A model generated the notes under the pieces. It ran no database searches and was not told the DNA's origin. It was given only the letters and a program-made list of their open reading frames with translations. A DNA stretch of 64,000 nucleotides from Scedosporium boydii. Taxonomy: Eukaryota > Ascomycota > Sordariomycetes > Microascales > Microascaceae. This document shows positions 13,072 through 23,653 of the stretch, piece after piece. Every line of letters begins with the position of its first letter. Within the stretch, counting starts at the first letter, position 1. A program made the position numbers and the translations under genes. The stretch is taken from assembly GCA_002221725.1 (NCBI GenBank), contig NJFT01000147.1, forward strand, positions 40,454 to 104,453, given 5' to 3'.

Positions 13072-13926
13072 ATGGGTAACGACGGTGGCTCAATCCCCAC
13101 CCGCCGCGAACTCGTCAAATCCGCCACCCGCCAACCCACCGTCTCCGAGCTCAAAGCCACAGCCCTCGAGTCCCTCACCCACGCCTGGACCCACTGCCCG
13201 CTAACCGGCGACCCTCTCGACCTCGAAAACGCCGTGTCCGACTGGCGCGGCCGCCTCTACAACTACGAATCCGTCCTCAAAGCCCTCATCCCCTCCGACT
13301 CCGACTCCTCGAGCAACAATAATAAAGAAGCCGAAATCGGCGCCGGCGATGTCTCCTTCGCGTCGACGGGCATCAAGTCGCTGCGCGACATCGTGCGGAT
13401 AAAATTTAAGCGCTACGTACCTCCCGAGGGGAAGAAGGCGAAGTGGGCGTGTCCGATTTCGCTTAAGGAGTTCGGCGCCGCGAATAGAGCTGTTTATTTG
13501 GTGCCTTGCGGACATGCTTTTTCGGAGGTCGCGATTCGGGAGATTCCTGGAGAAAGGACGTGTCCGGTTTGTAGCGAGGCTTTCGAGGAGGATAACGTGA
13601 TTCCTATTTTGCCGACGGCGGAGGTGGATACGACGAGGCTGCTGGTGAGGATTGAGAGGTTGCAGGACGAGGGATTGGCGCATAGCTTGAAGAAGGATAA
13701 GAAGGCTGGCAAGAAGAAGAGGAAGAGGGGTGAGAGTGAGAAGGTGAACGGGGCAGAGAGTAACGGCTGTGAGCACAACGGCGAGAGGTCACGCAAGGCT
13801 GCCAAGAAGGACGACAGGCTCAGCGGCATCAACAATGCCGTGGCATCGTCGCTGACGGCCAAGGTGTTAGCTGAACAGGATGAGCTCAGCAGGCGGCGGA
13901 AGTTGGCAGCAGTAGTTGGTAAATAA
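13072..13926 (+). CDS. rtf2: Replication termination factor 2 (Rtf2) family protein
   Basis: Single exon, 284 residues. Rtf2 proteins carry a RING-like (C2HC2/SP-RING-related) zinc domain, act at stalled or programmed replication forks in fission yeast, and associate with PCNA-linked processes and splicing. The N-terminus MGNDGGSIPTRRELV and the first zinc-like block HCPLTGDPLD (about residues 42-51) are typical. The second block runs from about residue 127, with CPISLKEF, LVPCGHAFSE and CPVCSEAF. Next comes an invariant-looking VIPILP linker. The C-terminus is highly basic (KKDKKAGKKKRKRGE), a likely nuclear localisation signal. The start is the first ATG after a short leader. The gene is tail-to-tail with the glucosidase II beta gene, 211 bp away. 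Confidence 0.93.
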   Translation: MGNDGGSIPTRRELVKSATRQPTVSELKATALESLTHAWTHCPLTGDPLDLENAVSDWRGRLYNYESVLKALIPSDSDSSSNNNKEAEIGAGDVSFASTGIKSLRDIVRIKFKRYVPPEGKKAKWACPISLKEFGAANRAVYLVPCGHAFSEVAIREIPGERTCPVCSEAFEEDNVIPILPTAEVDTTRLLVRIERLQDEGLAHSLKKDKKAGKKKRKRGESEKVNGAESNGCEHNGERSRKAAKKDDRLSGINNAVASSLTAKVLAEQDELSRRRKLAAVVGK

Positions 13927-14137
13927 GATGGCAAGGCAATATCTTTTTTGGAGTTTAGACACACAAGGTTCTTTTGCAAAGATTACGACTCAGATAGATG
14001 ATACCCAAAGTATAGTAAATGTGTACATTCCCGTCTAAACGCTCTTCTCGCATATCCGCAGGCAAAGGTGAGAATGAATTTTTCGTGTTCAATTAGTAGA
14101 AAAACAAAACTCGCACGCCATGCCACCATCTACATAT

Positions 14138-16064
14138 CTACAGCTCATCCTTCCCCTTCTTAGCGGGGGGAGCAGCGGCCGGACCCTGAGGTTCGCAAGC
14201 AGCTGGCGTGCCAACCTCCATCTTATACACGCACTTCTCCGACTCGGATACGCGCCACAGCTCCTCCTTCTCGGCACAAGCGAGCCACACGTCCGTCCGT
14301 CTCCTGGGGCCGTTCCAGCAGCTCTGCCCATTCTCGTACCTCAGAACCATGCGCTCGCCAGTGCCCAAGCCCTTACCGTCGAGGCGTTCCTCCTCGTCGG
14401 ACATTTCGCGGTCGATGCGGGCAAAGTCGCCCATGTTTGTGTTTCCGTGGCCTTTCTTGCTCTTTTGCATCGTCTTTTGGAACCAGCAGAGCTCATATGT
14501 GTACTCGCCCGCGTCGGTGCTGACACACTTGCCCTTGAGGGCCCTGAAGACGTCGTCGGGGCCGTAGTCCTTTTCGAGATCATCCTCTTCATTCTTGAGA
14601 GCCGAGGTCTTGGAAGTAATTTCGCGATCGACGGCGCTGAGAGCATCGCGCGCGGCTTTGACTGCGGGAGATTCCGTGGTCGTGGTGCCCGAGTCGGCCA
14701 ATATGCCATTGGATACGAGCCACTGTCGCAAAGCTGCCATCTGCTTATAGAACAAGTCGAGGATGAACCTAGGCGCATAGGCCTCAAGCTTGTAAACTAG
14801 AAATAGATAGTTAGCACTTGGCGGTGAGAGCAAGGGAAGGGTGAATGGCAGAAGGAGACATACTGATATCCGTATCAGCAATATCATCATCCGAAGGCTC
14901 AAAGTCCTTCCAGTTAATACCGTTCATCTCTCCATCTTCGATGAGCACATCCCTAACTTCGGCATCGCTAATGATCTCGCTATGTTCATTGGCAATCCTG
15001 GCGGCATAATCCTCCCAGGACTTGACAGCCTGCTTGACACCCTCATCGTTGAAGTTGGGATTATACTCCTCCTTGAAGCGCTTCAGGATACCCTCAAGAT
15101 CGGCGACCTTGGTCCGCAGCTCATTACGCTGCTCAACCACCAGCTCGAGGGTGTCGCGAAGCTCCTCAACTCGCATCTTGGACTGCTCGAGAAGCTCGGC
15201 GAGCTTGCCGCCACCGGCACCAGCCTTGACGACCTTTCGGCGTTCTACGCGCTCAGTTTCGTCGTACTTCTTTTGCAGCTCGATTCTCTTGAGCTCCAGA
15301 TGGGCAATCTCCCCCTTAAGGTTGACAATCGTAGTTTCCGCGTTCCTCTTTGCCTGCTTCGCCTGGCGCACGAGCTCGGCGCGTGCAGCACCAGCCTGTT
15401 CCAGGGACTTACGCCTCTCTTCCTCGATGCGGCGGTACTCCTTGCCAATCTCGGCGCACTTGTTCGGGCACTTAACGCCTCCGACGCTGGAGTACTCCTC
15501 GCTACCGTCGCAGCAGAGTTCGTAGTCGCAGGCTCCATCATTCACGTAAGCGAAGGGTACGTAGCCGCCAATATGGCCCTTGTTGACGCACCAGAAGCCG
15601 GGGAGCGCATTGGTGGTGTTAGTCGAGCCGGTCGGAGAGCCGGGAAGGGGCTGCGGCGGAGAGAGTGGATCTAGGTGGGCGCAGGCAGAGGTGCCAGGTT
15701 CATCGGAGCCGTCGGGGCAGTCGCACGAGTTGTCGTTGACTTGCTTGACATCGAGCTTGATGGAAGGCTGGGTGATGCACGCAAAGCTGTCCTTTGAATC
15801 GTAAAACTTGGCGACTGAAATTCCCCTTCTGGTTAGTTGACGTAACGATTGAGTAGAATTTTAGTAGTTAAAAAATTGAAGAAAATGTCAAAAGAGATTG
15901 TAGAGAGCAGCCGAGTGGGAAAATAAGATCAACCCATTGTGACGGATACTTGACGGGGAAAGGGGAAGCTTACAATCCGGGCTTACGCCTCGAGGCAAGC
16001 TCCCAGAGGCGGCGCCGAGCGAGGCAAGAGTGCCAACGACCACAGGAACAACCAATTGCTGCAT
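14138..16064 (-). CDS. Glucosidase II beta subunit (PRKCSH-like)
   Basis: Regulatory subunit of ER glucosidase II, which trims glucose from N-glycans in glycoprotein quality control. Exons 16064-15974, 15814-14864 and 14796-14138 join in phase to 566 residues. It starts with a hydrophobic signal peptide (MQQLVVPVVVGTLASLG). Next is an N-terminal Cys-rich module of LDL-receptor-A type (NSCDCPDGSDEPGT, then DYELCCDGSEEY). A long coiled-coil region rich in Glu/Lys/Arg follows (about residues 160-260). The C-terminal mannose-6-phosphate-receptor-homology domain includes YELCWF, NGQSCWNGPRR and CVYKMEVGTPAAC. The protein ends KDEL, an ER-retention signal. Length and domain order fit the family. 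Confidence 0.94.
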
Positions 16065-17504
16065 GATAGGTTCAGAGAAAACTAATATTCATCGAGAAGA
16101 GAAAGAAATAACCTGTCCAGGCAGGTGCTGAAGAGAAAATGAGCGTTCCGTCAAAACGTCAATGTTAGACCAGGGGGAGGTGTCGCAAAGCTGCAGGAAT
16201 AGCGTCGTCGTGTCGTCCCTGGAATAGTGTCAACTTGTACTTTGTAGACTGCACATTTCACAAGAGAAACGTGGAGCTTTCGGGTAAGTGTCGGCAGTAT
16301 ATCGAGGGTCTTGGCGTTGCAACGCAACAATACTGTGCTGTACCGCTTACGTAAGACCATAACTCTAAGGAGACGTCAATCATCTGTTCTTTTCTGGCGT
16401 CTCACGGAATCCTGGGAGAACTGGAATATGAGATATGAGAAGATAGCGATCTAGTGTTTTTTCTCCTATTTTTACAGTCATTATTTCTCATTGTATAGCA
16501 CTCCAAGTCGCCAAGACAGAAGGCTTCTTTTCTTATTTTCTTTTCTATCTTCTGCTTACAAGGTCAACAAGCTAATATAATTTAATCAGTTCAGTTATAT
16601 ATCATCAGTTTCACCTTCCTTCACATGTTATGCTCCTTTCATTCATTTGTTTAGCTAACAATCCAGCCCCCTTCATTATCATCTTTCAATCTTAGGACCT
16701 GGGATCCGAGTTCCCTATTTCTTGATGTAACGTACATAACCTAGAGGTCCTCTGTGACATCTATCTTTCAGACCCCTTTCTGTCCGATGCTTCTATTATT
16801 TGTTCCATTCCTGTATTCCATTGATTCATGCGACCGCCATAGTGGTTTCTGGCCGGAATTGTTCGTACCATTGGCCACGCATTTATTCCTCTTTCCATAT
16901 GCGATGTTGCGATGTTGCAGTCAAGGCTGCGCCTATCCATCTTGTTATCTCTGAGAGTCTGCGCTCCTGCTGATAATATTAATTCCTTTCTCTCTATTCT
17001 ACAATATTTTCGGGAAGTGGCTTTTGTACTATGTGAGCATCTCTACGGCAAATTTATCCCAAAGTTGAGTGCAGTACCTCAATAGACTTCGTGTTTCCGC
17101 GTTTCTTGATATTCGGGTTTCTGCTGTGGCTGTTTCATCTGGAGAGTGACATCTATGTGTGTGAATTTTTGTTGGCTTCTAGAAACATTTACTTCGTATT
17201 CGGCTGTTGCGAGTTGAGTATTTCTTACCGACTCTCCGGTTACTTTTTCTCTCCGATTCAATCTCAATGCCACCAATCCGGCTGCCAGGAGAGCAGCATT
17301 GTAGTACAAGGAGGGGATTCCGTAATTGCGTGGGCAAACCGGGTAGCTGGGTATTCGCTCCCGTTGGAAGCCCATGTCATAGCTTCAGCCACGCCTTTGC
17401 GGTGAAGGCCGCCTTGTGACGTGTGGTGAATGCTGGGGCAAGAGCAGGTGTGGGTTGTAGACTCCCGTCCCGTTCTAACTTCAACATCATCAGGAGTGAT
17501 TTCA

Positions 17505-18400
17505 AATTACCCGCGAGCCATCCTTTCCAGCACCTCGGCCACCGTAAGCGAAATGCAACGTAGCTTCAAGCGTTCGCTGGTGCCATTTTTGACGCCGAAA
17601 TGACCCCCGAGGCACAGCAAAACAACACTTCCGTACTTTCCGGCGTTCTCGGTGGCTGCTCCCCCTTTGCGATTTTGGCCACGTATCTCTGTATCGCAGA
17701 CGGGTCTGGCGCAGATGCGGAGCCGTGATTTTCGATGCTGAGGACCTGTTTGCCACAAGCCCAGATGCCAGGAACATTGGCGTGCAAACGAAAAACAATC
17801 TTTCGAGATGGGCTACCTTTACGGAGTGTCGGTATTTTATGGGGTGGGACATCTACAAAACTACGAAAGTAACGAGCACTCTAACATCTTGAAATAGGTG
17901 GTTTTGGAGGGTTCTCCTCAACCTAATACCATTCACTGCAGCTATTTACAGCTATTACCGAACGCCCCCGCAAACTTAAGCAGTCTAGTCAGGTGGATAG
18001 TCGTGGTTCGTTCACAACAGGTTCACAACAGTGACTCCATGTCCCATCTCCGCGGTAGGAGCATTATCCTTACCGCAATCTATAAGCCTAGACTCCAGGG
18101 AGTCTAATATAAAAGCGTCAGTTGCTAAGAACGTTCTACATAAGTGATGATATCGAGATGCATACCTATGGTCTGTGGCAGCTGGGTGACTCCGCGGGCG
18201 TCGAGAGCCACCAACACATCCTTGACCCATACCCTACTGGATATAGGCTCGCGGGTCCTCAAAGACTTCTCGGTATCCGCAGGGATAGCTCTGATCACTT
18301 CTTCGGCCACCGTTTTGCTTGATACGGAACCCACCCGTATCAAGCAGAGGAGCGTTGCGGTTGACTTTGGGTCAACGGCAACCCCCCTTAACCGGGTCAA
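17505..18400 (-). pseudogene. Possible decayed gene fragments, family uncertain
   Basis: Two minus-strand segments read like conserved protein but in different frames with stops between. 18400-18125 includes AEEVIRAIPADTEKSLRTRE. 17787-17640 includes NVPGIWACGKQVLSIENHGS and SAIQRYVAKIAKGEQPP. A third piece in another frame (17640-17507) ends VAEVLERMARG. The 'GIWACG' block followed by an alanine/serine-rich stretch vaguely resembles the end of FAD-dependent AIF/AMID-type oxidoreductases. I could not confirm this and it may be something else. Confidence 0.2.
18317..18345. repeat. Perfect inverted repeat, 11-bp arms
   Basis: The left arm GCTTGATACGG (18317-18327) and right arm CCGTATCAAGC (18335-18345) are exact reverse complements around a 7-base loop, AACCCAC. 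A partial copy of the arm (GGCTTGATAC) recurs near 18429. Function unknown. Confidence 0.7.
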
Positions 18401-19792
18401 TGCAGTTCATCTATTGCCTTCGCACTCGGCTTGATACAAAGGATAGCCCCTTTTCTAGATTGTATTTGGCCCGGAGTCCTGCGGTTATCAGCATTGATGA
18501 GACTCAATCCAGGGTACTGAGCGGTGCTCAAACCGTGAAGCGGCTCGGGTCGGAAACAGTTGCCTGATAGTCCGTCCCTAGGGCGATATGGTCGCTCAGT
18601 ACAGGGCAGGTCATAATGAGACACATCATGATGCAAAGGAGCTCTCGGACCGGCTGGACAAGTTGGCATGATGAGGGCTGTTCTGGAGGGATAAGTTAGG
18701 CGAGGGTAGCAACGGTGGGGCTGGCAGGAAACGCACGAAAGAGACGATAAGGCTCGCAACGAAGCAGCCAAGTTAGCAATCCGAGTTCCCGGAATCAGAC
18801 CCGCTGGAATGAATGAGCCAACAGGAGCGCGGACTCTCAAAGGCCATGAATGTAACCCCCCATCCGAGCGCTAGTCAATTATATCTTCCATCTTCTGGTA
18901 TTCCCAGCATATCCGGCATTTGCAGCATTGGCATCTCCCACATCCCATCACCTATATCCCGTATTCTAGTCTTCCCTGTTCCCCTCCTCCCGGCTCTTTT
19001 TAGTCCTTCCAGCATTCCCGATCTCTCATACCGCGTCTTCCGATATTCCAGCCGTATCCCGGCTTTCCCGGCTTTGCCAGTATGGACGCTAGGCATGCAG
19101 AGAGCGGGATGTGGCAGGCAACTTTCAAAGCATTACTTTCCATAAAGTCTGTACCACGTCGTATAACAAAAGGATGCTACATTACACAACACCTCAATAT
19201 AAGGACACGGGAGTACGCGTGAAGTGCCACATATACCCCCGATTCCCAATTTAAGATAGTTGCATCTGGTAGAATCCGTAACACTTGCCGAATTAGGACG
19301 CCATTTACCAAGGCCGTATATTCGCCATTGAAGAGGAAAATACTATCCAAAGTTAATCAAGGTATCGCTTCTGGTCAATTTTGAGGCGGAGATACCCAAC
19401 TAGTACAAAAGCTACTTTCGAGAAACTCTACTCTTTAGACGGTACATGAGCTATACGCGTGGCAAGAATGTAAACCAGGGTTGGGAAATGTTGTGTAACC
19501 ATCTTGGTCACAGATAACAAGATGCGAGAGGAAAGACAGCTGGGAGATAACACGACACCGGAACTGATGCTTGGCGAGGTTATGGGGTGGGTACATGTAA
19601 CCCCCCCCCTCTCTTTTTATCGGCTGTGTTTTTGTGTTTTTGGTGTTAAACATGGCCCAGAGGATACACCATTGTCTCATAAACAAAGCCCATCATACCA
19701 CGAGTCGAGGTAGGCTCAAATTCCGAGTCCGAACCCAATCCAAATCCGTACATGGGCGTTGCCATGGAATTCGAGTCTACCTGGTTTAGGAG

Positions 19793-20990
19793 ATGGACCA
19801 GACTGAGCCGCTTCTCACAGCCCTGCACAGCATGCAATGCTTAATTAAAGACAGCATCCGCCCCTTGGCTGGACCTGTATTTTCCTTCTCATCCAACTTG
19901 CAGTGATCAAAATGGAACTTTTTTAGGAGCCCGGCATTTATGCCACCCGAGCCCTCGAGCTTATCCACCGTGCAAAGTTACCACACTCGAAAGGCGAGCT
20001 GCTCAAATGCTATGTCGAGGAATCCGTCGACAACGAGGTGGCCGCAAGATACTTCCTAAAAAGGTGCTCTCGCAGCAGGTGCTGCGAATGAACTGGCCTC
20101 CAAGGTTTCTTATCGGACTGGGAAAAACCAGTGTCATCCTGTGAGCTTCTGCATCGTACCTTCACTTCAATACACTCTCTGCTAACAGTATGGGGCTTTT
20201 TTTTTTTTTTTTTTCTTTTCTTTTTAGTTATCAGCGATTCACCGGCCCATCCCATCCTAGACAAGAGCCTTGCCTTGAAGGTTGCCGAACGAGATAAAGG
20301 GATCTGCTGCCTGACGAGGAAAAGGCACTCTTTCTGGGACCCGCTACAAGTGTATCGCATCTTTCCACGCAAGGAAAATGCAATCAATAAGGTAAGGGTA
20401 GTTTTTTTTTCTTGACTTGGAAGTGCGCTAACCGGTAGCTAGCGCTTCTTTACAAAGACACTCCGCAACATGCTCGCTGCTTTTCTTACGCCAGACTTGC
20501 GAGACCGGGTTCTGGAGGAACATGAAGAATTGCACGCTAGCAGTCGGAATAGTTGGCTTGTCCGTCGGTCAGCGGCGTCCGCTTTTGCTCAGGGCTATTT
20601 TCAGTGCAAGAGAAGGGGATGGCGCGATCGAGATGTAAGAGATTCCTCTCCCTATCCTACCAGGCCCCGGTGAGTACCGACTAGATAATTGAAAAGCCTC
20701 GATAATAATCTAACACACGAATCCTTCGAATGCGTGACTTTTAGTATTACGTTTCTGTTGTTATACTGGGGGGTCCCGTCCGCCCGCCAATTCTCTCACA
20801 GACTGAACCGTGGAAAGTGATGGACTTCGGAGACGGGCCTGGAGCGGAGGGTCCAGACCATGATTTACTCAACGTCCTATACCACTTCGCCAATCCAATC
20901 AGATGGATTTATATCTCCCAAGAAATCCTCCAAAGGCAGCAAAACCAGTCTAACACATACTTTGGCCTCAAGTCTATGACGTGCAGAGCC
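19793..20990 (+). pseudogene. HNH-nuclease-like fungal gene, frame broken
   Basis: Several exons read as a lineage-specific fungal HNH-endonuclease-like protein. The likely start is ATG 19793 (exon to about 19876), followed by an exon from about 19927 (EPGIYATRALELIHRAKLPH). An A5 run at 20058-20062 then shifts the frame: the downstream part of that exon reads on (GAANELASKVSYRTGKNQC) only if one A is dropped. Later exons are about 20235-20391 (VAERDKGICCLTRKRHSFWD), 20443-20634 (LAAFLTPDLRDRVLEEHEE) and 20745 onward (VVILGGPVRPPILSQTEPW, then DHDLLNVLYHF). The boundary around 20141-20235 is ambiguous because phases do not match cleanly. A T-rich tract (about 20203-20225) lies in that intron. 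There is no stop before the APH-like sequence, so the frame runs into it. It could be a real gene with an assembly error at the A run. Confidence 0.5.
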
Positions 20991-21862
20991 AACTCTGTGT
21001 TTAGATGCCTCGCTATGAGTCTTATTGTGGCGTTCTTCGCCGTCTGGCGGCTTATGCCCGGTCGTGCGCGTATGCTCGGCTACACAGCTTTAGCGTATAT
21101 TGGAAGGCACGTGTACCCACCGGCGGGGCTATCCAAGGTCCAGCGCCTTCCGTTTGGTCTCTTCATCAAAGGGACGAGGTTAGGACGGCAGCAGAGCCTT
21201 ATCAATGAATACCGTGCTCTCAAGATGTTGCGGCGTTACTGCACGACGCCAGTTCCTCGCCCCCTGGACCTCGTGTCGGATTCAAGCCACATCTACATGG
21301 TGATGACTTGACCCGAGTTCCCGCTTATCAAGTGGGTTTCTGCATTGACATACTCAATGATGCCGAGGTTGAAGTCCTCATTCGGGATTTGAGGAAGTTC
21401 GTCGCGGAGTTGCGTTCAATTACACGAGCACCCGGGGCGGACGGCAAAATATCCAACGCGACAGGGGAAGAGTGTTTTGATCAGAGAATCAACCTCGGGT
21501 TGACATATGGCGAGGTACGAGGCGATTTTGTCGGTCCCTTCGCAAACGAGGATGAATTCAATGATTTCTTGACACATCCCCGCGTACCGGGCGTAAGGCA
21601 TCGCAGAGGGCATCCAGTACGCTTTACCCATGGCGACCTTAACATGCGCAACATCATGATGGAGAATGGCAAGTTGTCTGGTGTCATAGACTGGGAGACC
21701 TCGGGCTGGTACCAGGAATACTGGGATTACACGAAAGCTCGCTTTGCAACGAAGCTTCACAAGCGATGGCTTGACATTGTCGATCGAGTATTTTCGCCTA
21801 ATGGGGAATTCGATGCCGAGCTTGAGACAGAGCAGAAGTTTTGGGAATACTGTTCCTTGTAG
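20991..21862 (+). pseudogene. APH-family phosphotransferase, frameshifted
   Basis: Fungal aminoglycoside-phosphotransferase/choline-kinase-fold protein. The first frame (to a TGA at 21309-21311) carries the N-lobe: LGYTALAYIGRHVYPP, VQRLPFGLFIKG, NEYRALKMLRRY and SSHIYMVMT. The second frame (to 21862) resumes at once with RVPAYQVGFCIDIL and contains the catalytic HGDLNMRNIMMENG and the metal-binding VIDWETSGWY. The two halves align as one domain if about five extra bases near 21308 are discounted, so a small insertion (or 1-bp-class shift) has split the gene. No intron with good splice sites spans the break. The N-terminal part shares its frame with the upstream HNH-like exon. The natural start may be ATG 21015. 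The in vivo substrate is unknown. Confidence 0.65.
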
Positions 21863-22429
21863 CTCTAGTGAAGGAGCCTGGAATCAATTGATATCAAGAA
21901 CTTGGGGAAATTGGGCTTTTGAGAAGGAACTGGAAACAAGGGCTGGAAGCTGGAATGGGAGCAAAACAGTGATTACTGAGGGGTATAGGAGGTGAAGAAA
22001 ATAAACGTTTTCAGGCTGCCTGCCCGCCCCAGCTGGCAACATGAAGTCGAGCCGCCAACATACAATTGTCCTTGAAGACCAGAGACTTTATTAGTTGATG
22101 TTGTGTCTTGCAGTATAAACAATGAATAATTACAATTGTAACGACATTTAATTTGGGAATAAACTTCAAGTTGACAATGGACTTGGCGCAAGCCAAGTGC
22201 AGTCCATTCGAAATTGTGTTAAAGGGAGGCAGGCGGCTACGCCCCGCAGCAAGATTTGGTGCGACTGGTTGTGACGGGTTCGGATTTGGCGGGGTTCAGC
22301 AGACTTCATCATATTGATCAATTTCTGAAGCTTTTTTCCTCAACACCCCGCTTCATGGCAAGACCTCAATACCTTTGTACTTCTTGACGACATCCCACAC
22401 AACCCGCCCATTCTTCTCCATCCGCCATA
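21863..22429. other. Intergenic region upstream of the GCIP-like gene
   Basis: 567 bp holding the 3' flank of the APH remnant and the promoter of the next gene. A CT-rich stretch (CCACACAACCCGCCCATTCTTCTCC) sits directly before the ATG at 22430, as is common in these fungi. No other feature seen. Confidence 0.5.
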
Positions 22430-23653
22430 ATGGTGACCGAAAAGCTTGATCCCGCTATCGAGCAGCTCAATGCTCTCGTTTCGAGCGTCACTGCCCTCCT
22501 AACCCAGCTCGAGGCCACCCTCACCGAACTCACCAAGGAGACCGAGCCCCTCATGACCGCCGAAGAGACCTCCAAATTCTACAGCAGCTTCGACAGCAAG
22601 CCCGTAGCCCCCGGCTTCGATTGCCTCAAGGCCGCCTCGGGCTCGGCCGCCCTGATCAAGGCCCACACGACCAAGCTCTCGCTGCTCATCATCACCGAGC
22701 CGTTCACGCCCACGGCCATCTCCAAAGTCCTGCGCGAGCTCGTGTCGGGCGCCGTTCCTTCTCTCGCCACCGCCGCCGAATTCTGCCGGCCCGCCGGGTA
22801 CACCTTTATATTTAGCCAGGCGTTTCGTCTCAAGTGCCACTCGCTGCTTCGAGAGCTTCGGACGTTTGTTCAGAAAATCCCCGCCGATGGAATGGTGCTC
22901 TCCGAGGAGCAGAGACAGACGGCGACTGATGGCACCGGCAAGGGTAGCCTCCCCATGACGGGGGTTCTCTGGTCGATTTGCGACGACCTTGCGAGATTTG
23001 CCGACGCTGGAGTTGGGTCCTTTTTCGTCAATCGGATAGAGGAGACGAGGCTGACGCTGAAGGATATTGTGGACGAGCTCACGGAATGGCAAGAGGAGTC
23101 CGACAACCGAGGCGACGACGATGACGATGATGATGACGAAGGCTCAGATGGGGGCGCCGCCGATTCGGACTCGGCCGTCGGCCTCGATGATAGCTTGCAG
23201 ACCTTGAATGCCTCGACTAATGCCCAAGCCCTTCTCGACGACCTAATGAACTCAGCCAAGCTGATCCCCCGCGACGATACCCAGAAGATCCGACCTCGGC
23301 TCAAGGAGTGTCTTCGCTCTTTGAAGTTGACCATGCTTATGTGTCAAGCAGTTTCCAAGAGACGATTGAAAACACTACCGCCCTTCCCCATGGAGAACTA
23401 CAAGATTCCCATGACCCTTCAAAGGGTCTTTAGGCACCTGGGAATCCTGCCTCAAAAGTACGAAGACGTGGTGATGGCGTTTTACGAGCTCGACCCTACC
23501 TCAATCGACAAGAATCTCTCCGACGCCATCTCCGACGTCGTGGGAGTCATCGCTGAGCTGAAGCAGCCCTGGGATGGCTCTCCTTCGGACGGCTTTTCGT
23601 CGTGGTATGACAAGTTCCGTGACGAGCTTCAGTCGGTTGGGAAAAACTATTAG
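22430..23653 (+). CDS. GCIP/cyclin-D1-binding protein 1-like protein
   Basis: Single exon, 407 residues. It resembles the CCNDBP1/GCIP family (Grap2 and cyclin-D-interacting protein), helical proteins that in animals bind cyclin D and bHLH factors. In fungi the role is not established. The first 220 residues form a helical domain (ending LKDIVDELTEWQEES), followed by an acidic linker with about nine consecutive Asp/Glu residues (about 227-238). A second helical domain carries SAKLIPRDDTQKIRPRLKEC and ends VIAELKQPWDG. No membrane segment or signal peptide. The ATG is the first in a good CT-rich leader. The family call rests on overall pattern rather than one diagnostic motif. Confidence 0.72.
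   Translation: MVTEKLDPAIEQLNALVSSVTALLTQLEATLTELTKETEPLMTAEETSKFYSSFDSKPVAPGFDCLKAASGSAALIKAHTTKLSLLIITEPFTPTAISKVLRELVSGAVPSLATAAEFCRPAGYTFIFSQAFRLKCHSLLRELRTFVQKIPADGMVLSEEQRQTATDGTGKGSLPMTGVLWSICDDLARFADAGVGSFFVNRIEETRLTLKDIVDELTEWQEESDNRGDDDDDDDDEGSDGGAADSDSAVGLDDSLQTLNASTNAQALLDDLMNSAKLIPRDDTQKIRPRLKECLRSLKLTMLMCQAVSKRRLKTLPPFPMENYKIPMTLQRVFRHLGILPQKYEDVVMAFYELDPTSIDKNLSDAISDVVGVIAELKQPWDGSPSDGFSSWYDKFRDELQSVGKNY

Larger units (their letters stand above)
16065..19792. other. Gene-poor, partly AT-rich region with degenerate fragments
   Basis: 3.7 kb without an intact gene. 16.4-17.1 kb is AT-rich and full of TCTTTT tracts. 17.5-18.8 kb holds short minus-strand frames that look like pieces of coding sequence in alternating frames (see the separate entry), plus an 11-bp-arm hairpin at 18317-18345. 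18.9-19.1 kb is a degenerate TTCC/TCCCGG-rich tract. No transposase or reverse transcriptase motif was found. Confidence 0.5.

Noticed and set aside
13201..13776. 191-codon minus-strand frame opposite Rtf2
   Set aside because: Antisense shadow of a clearly coding gene.
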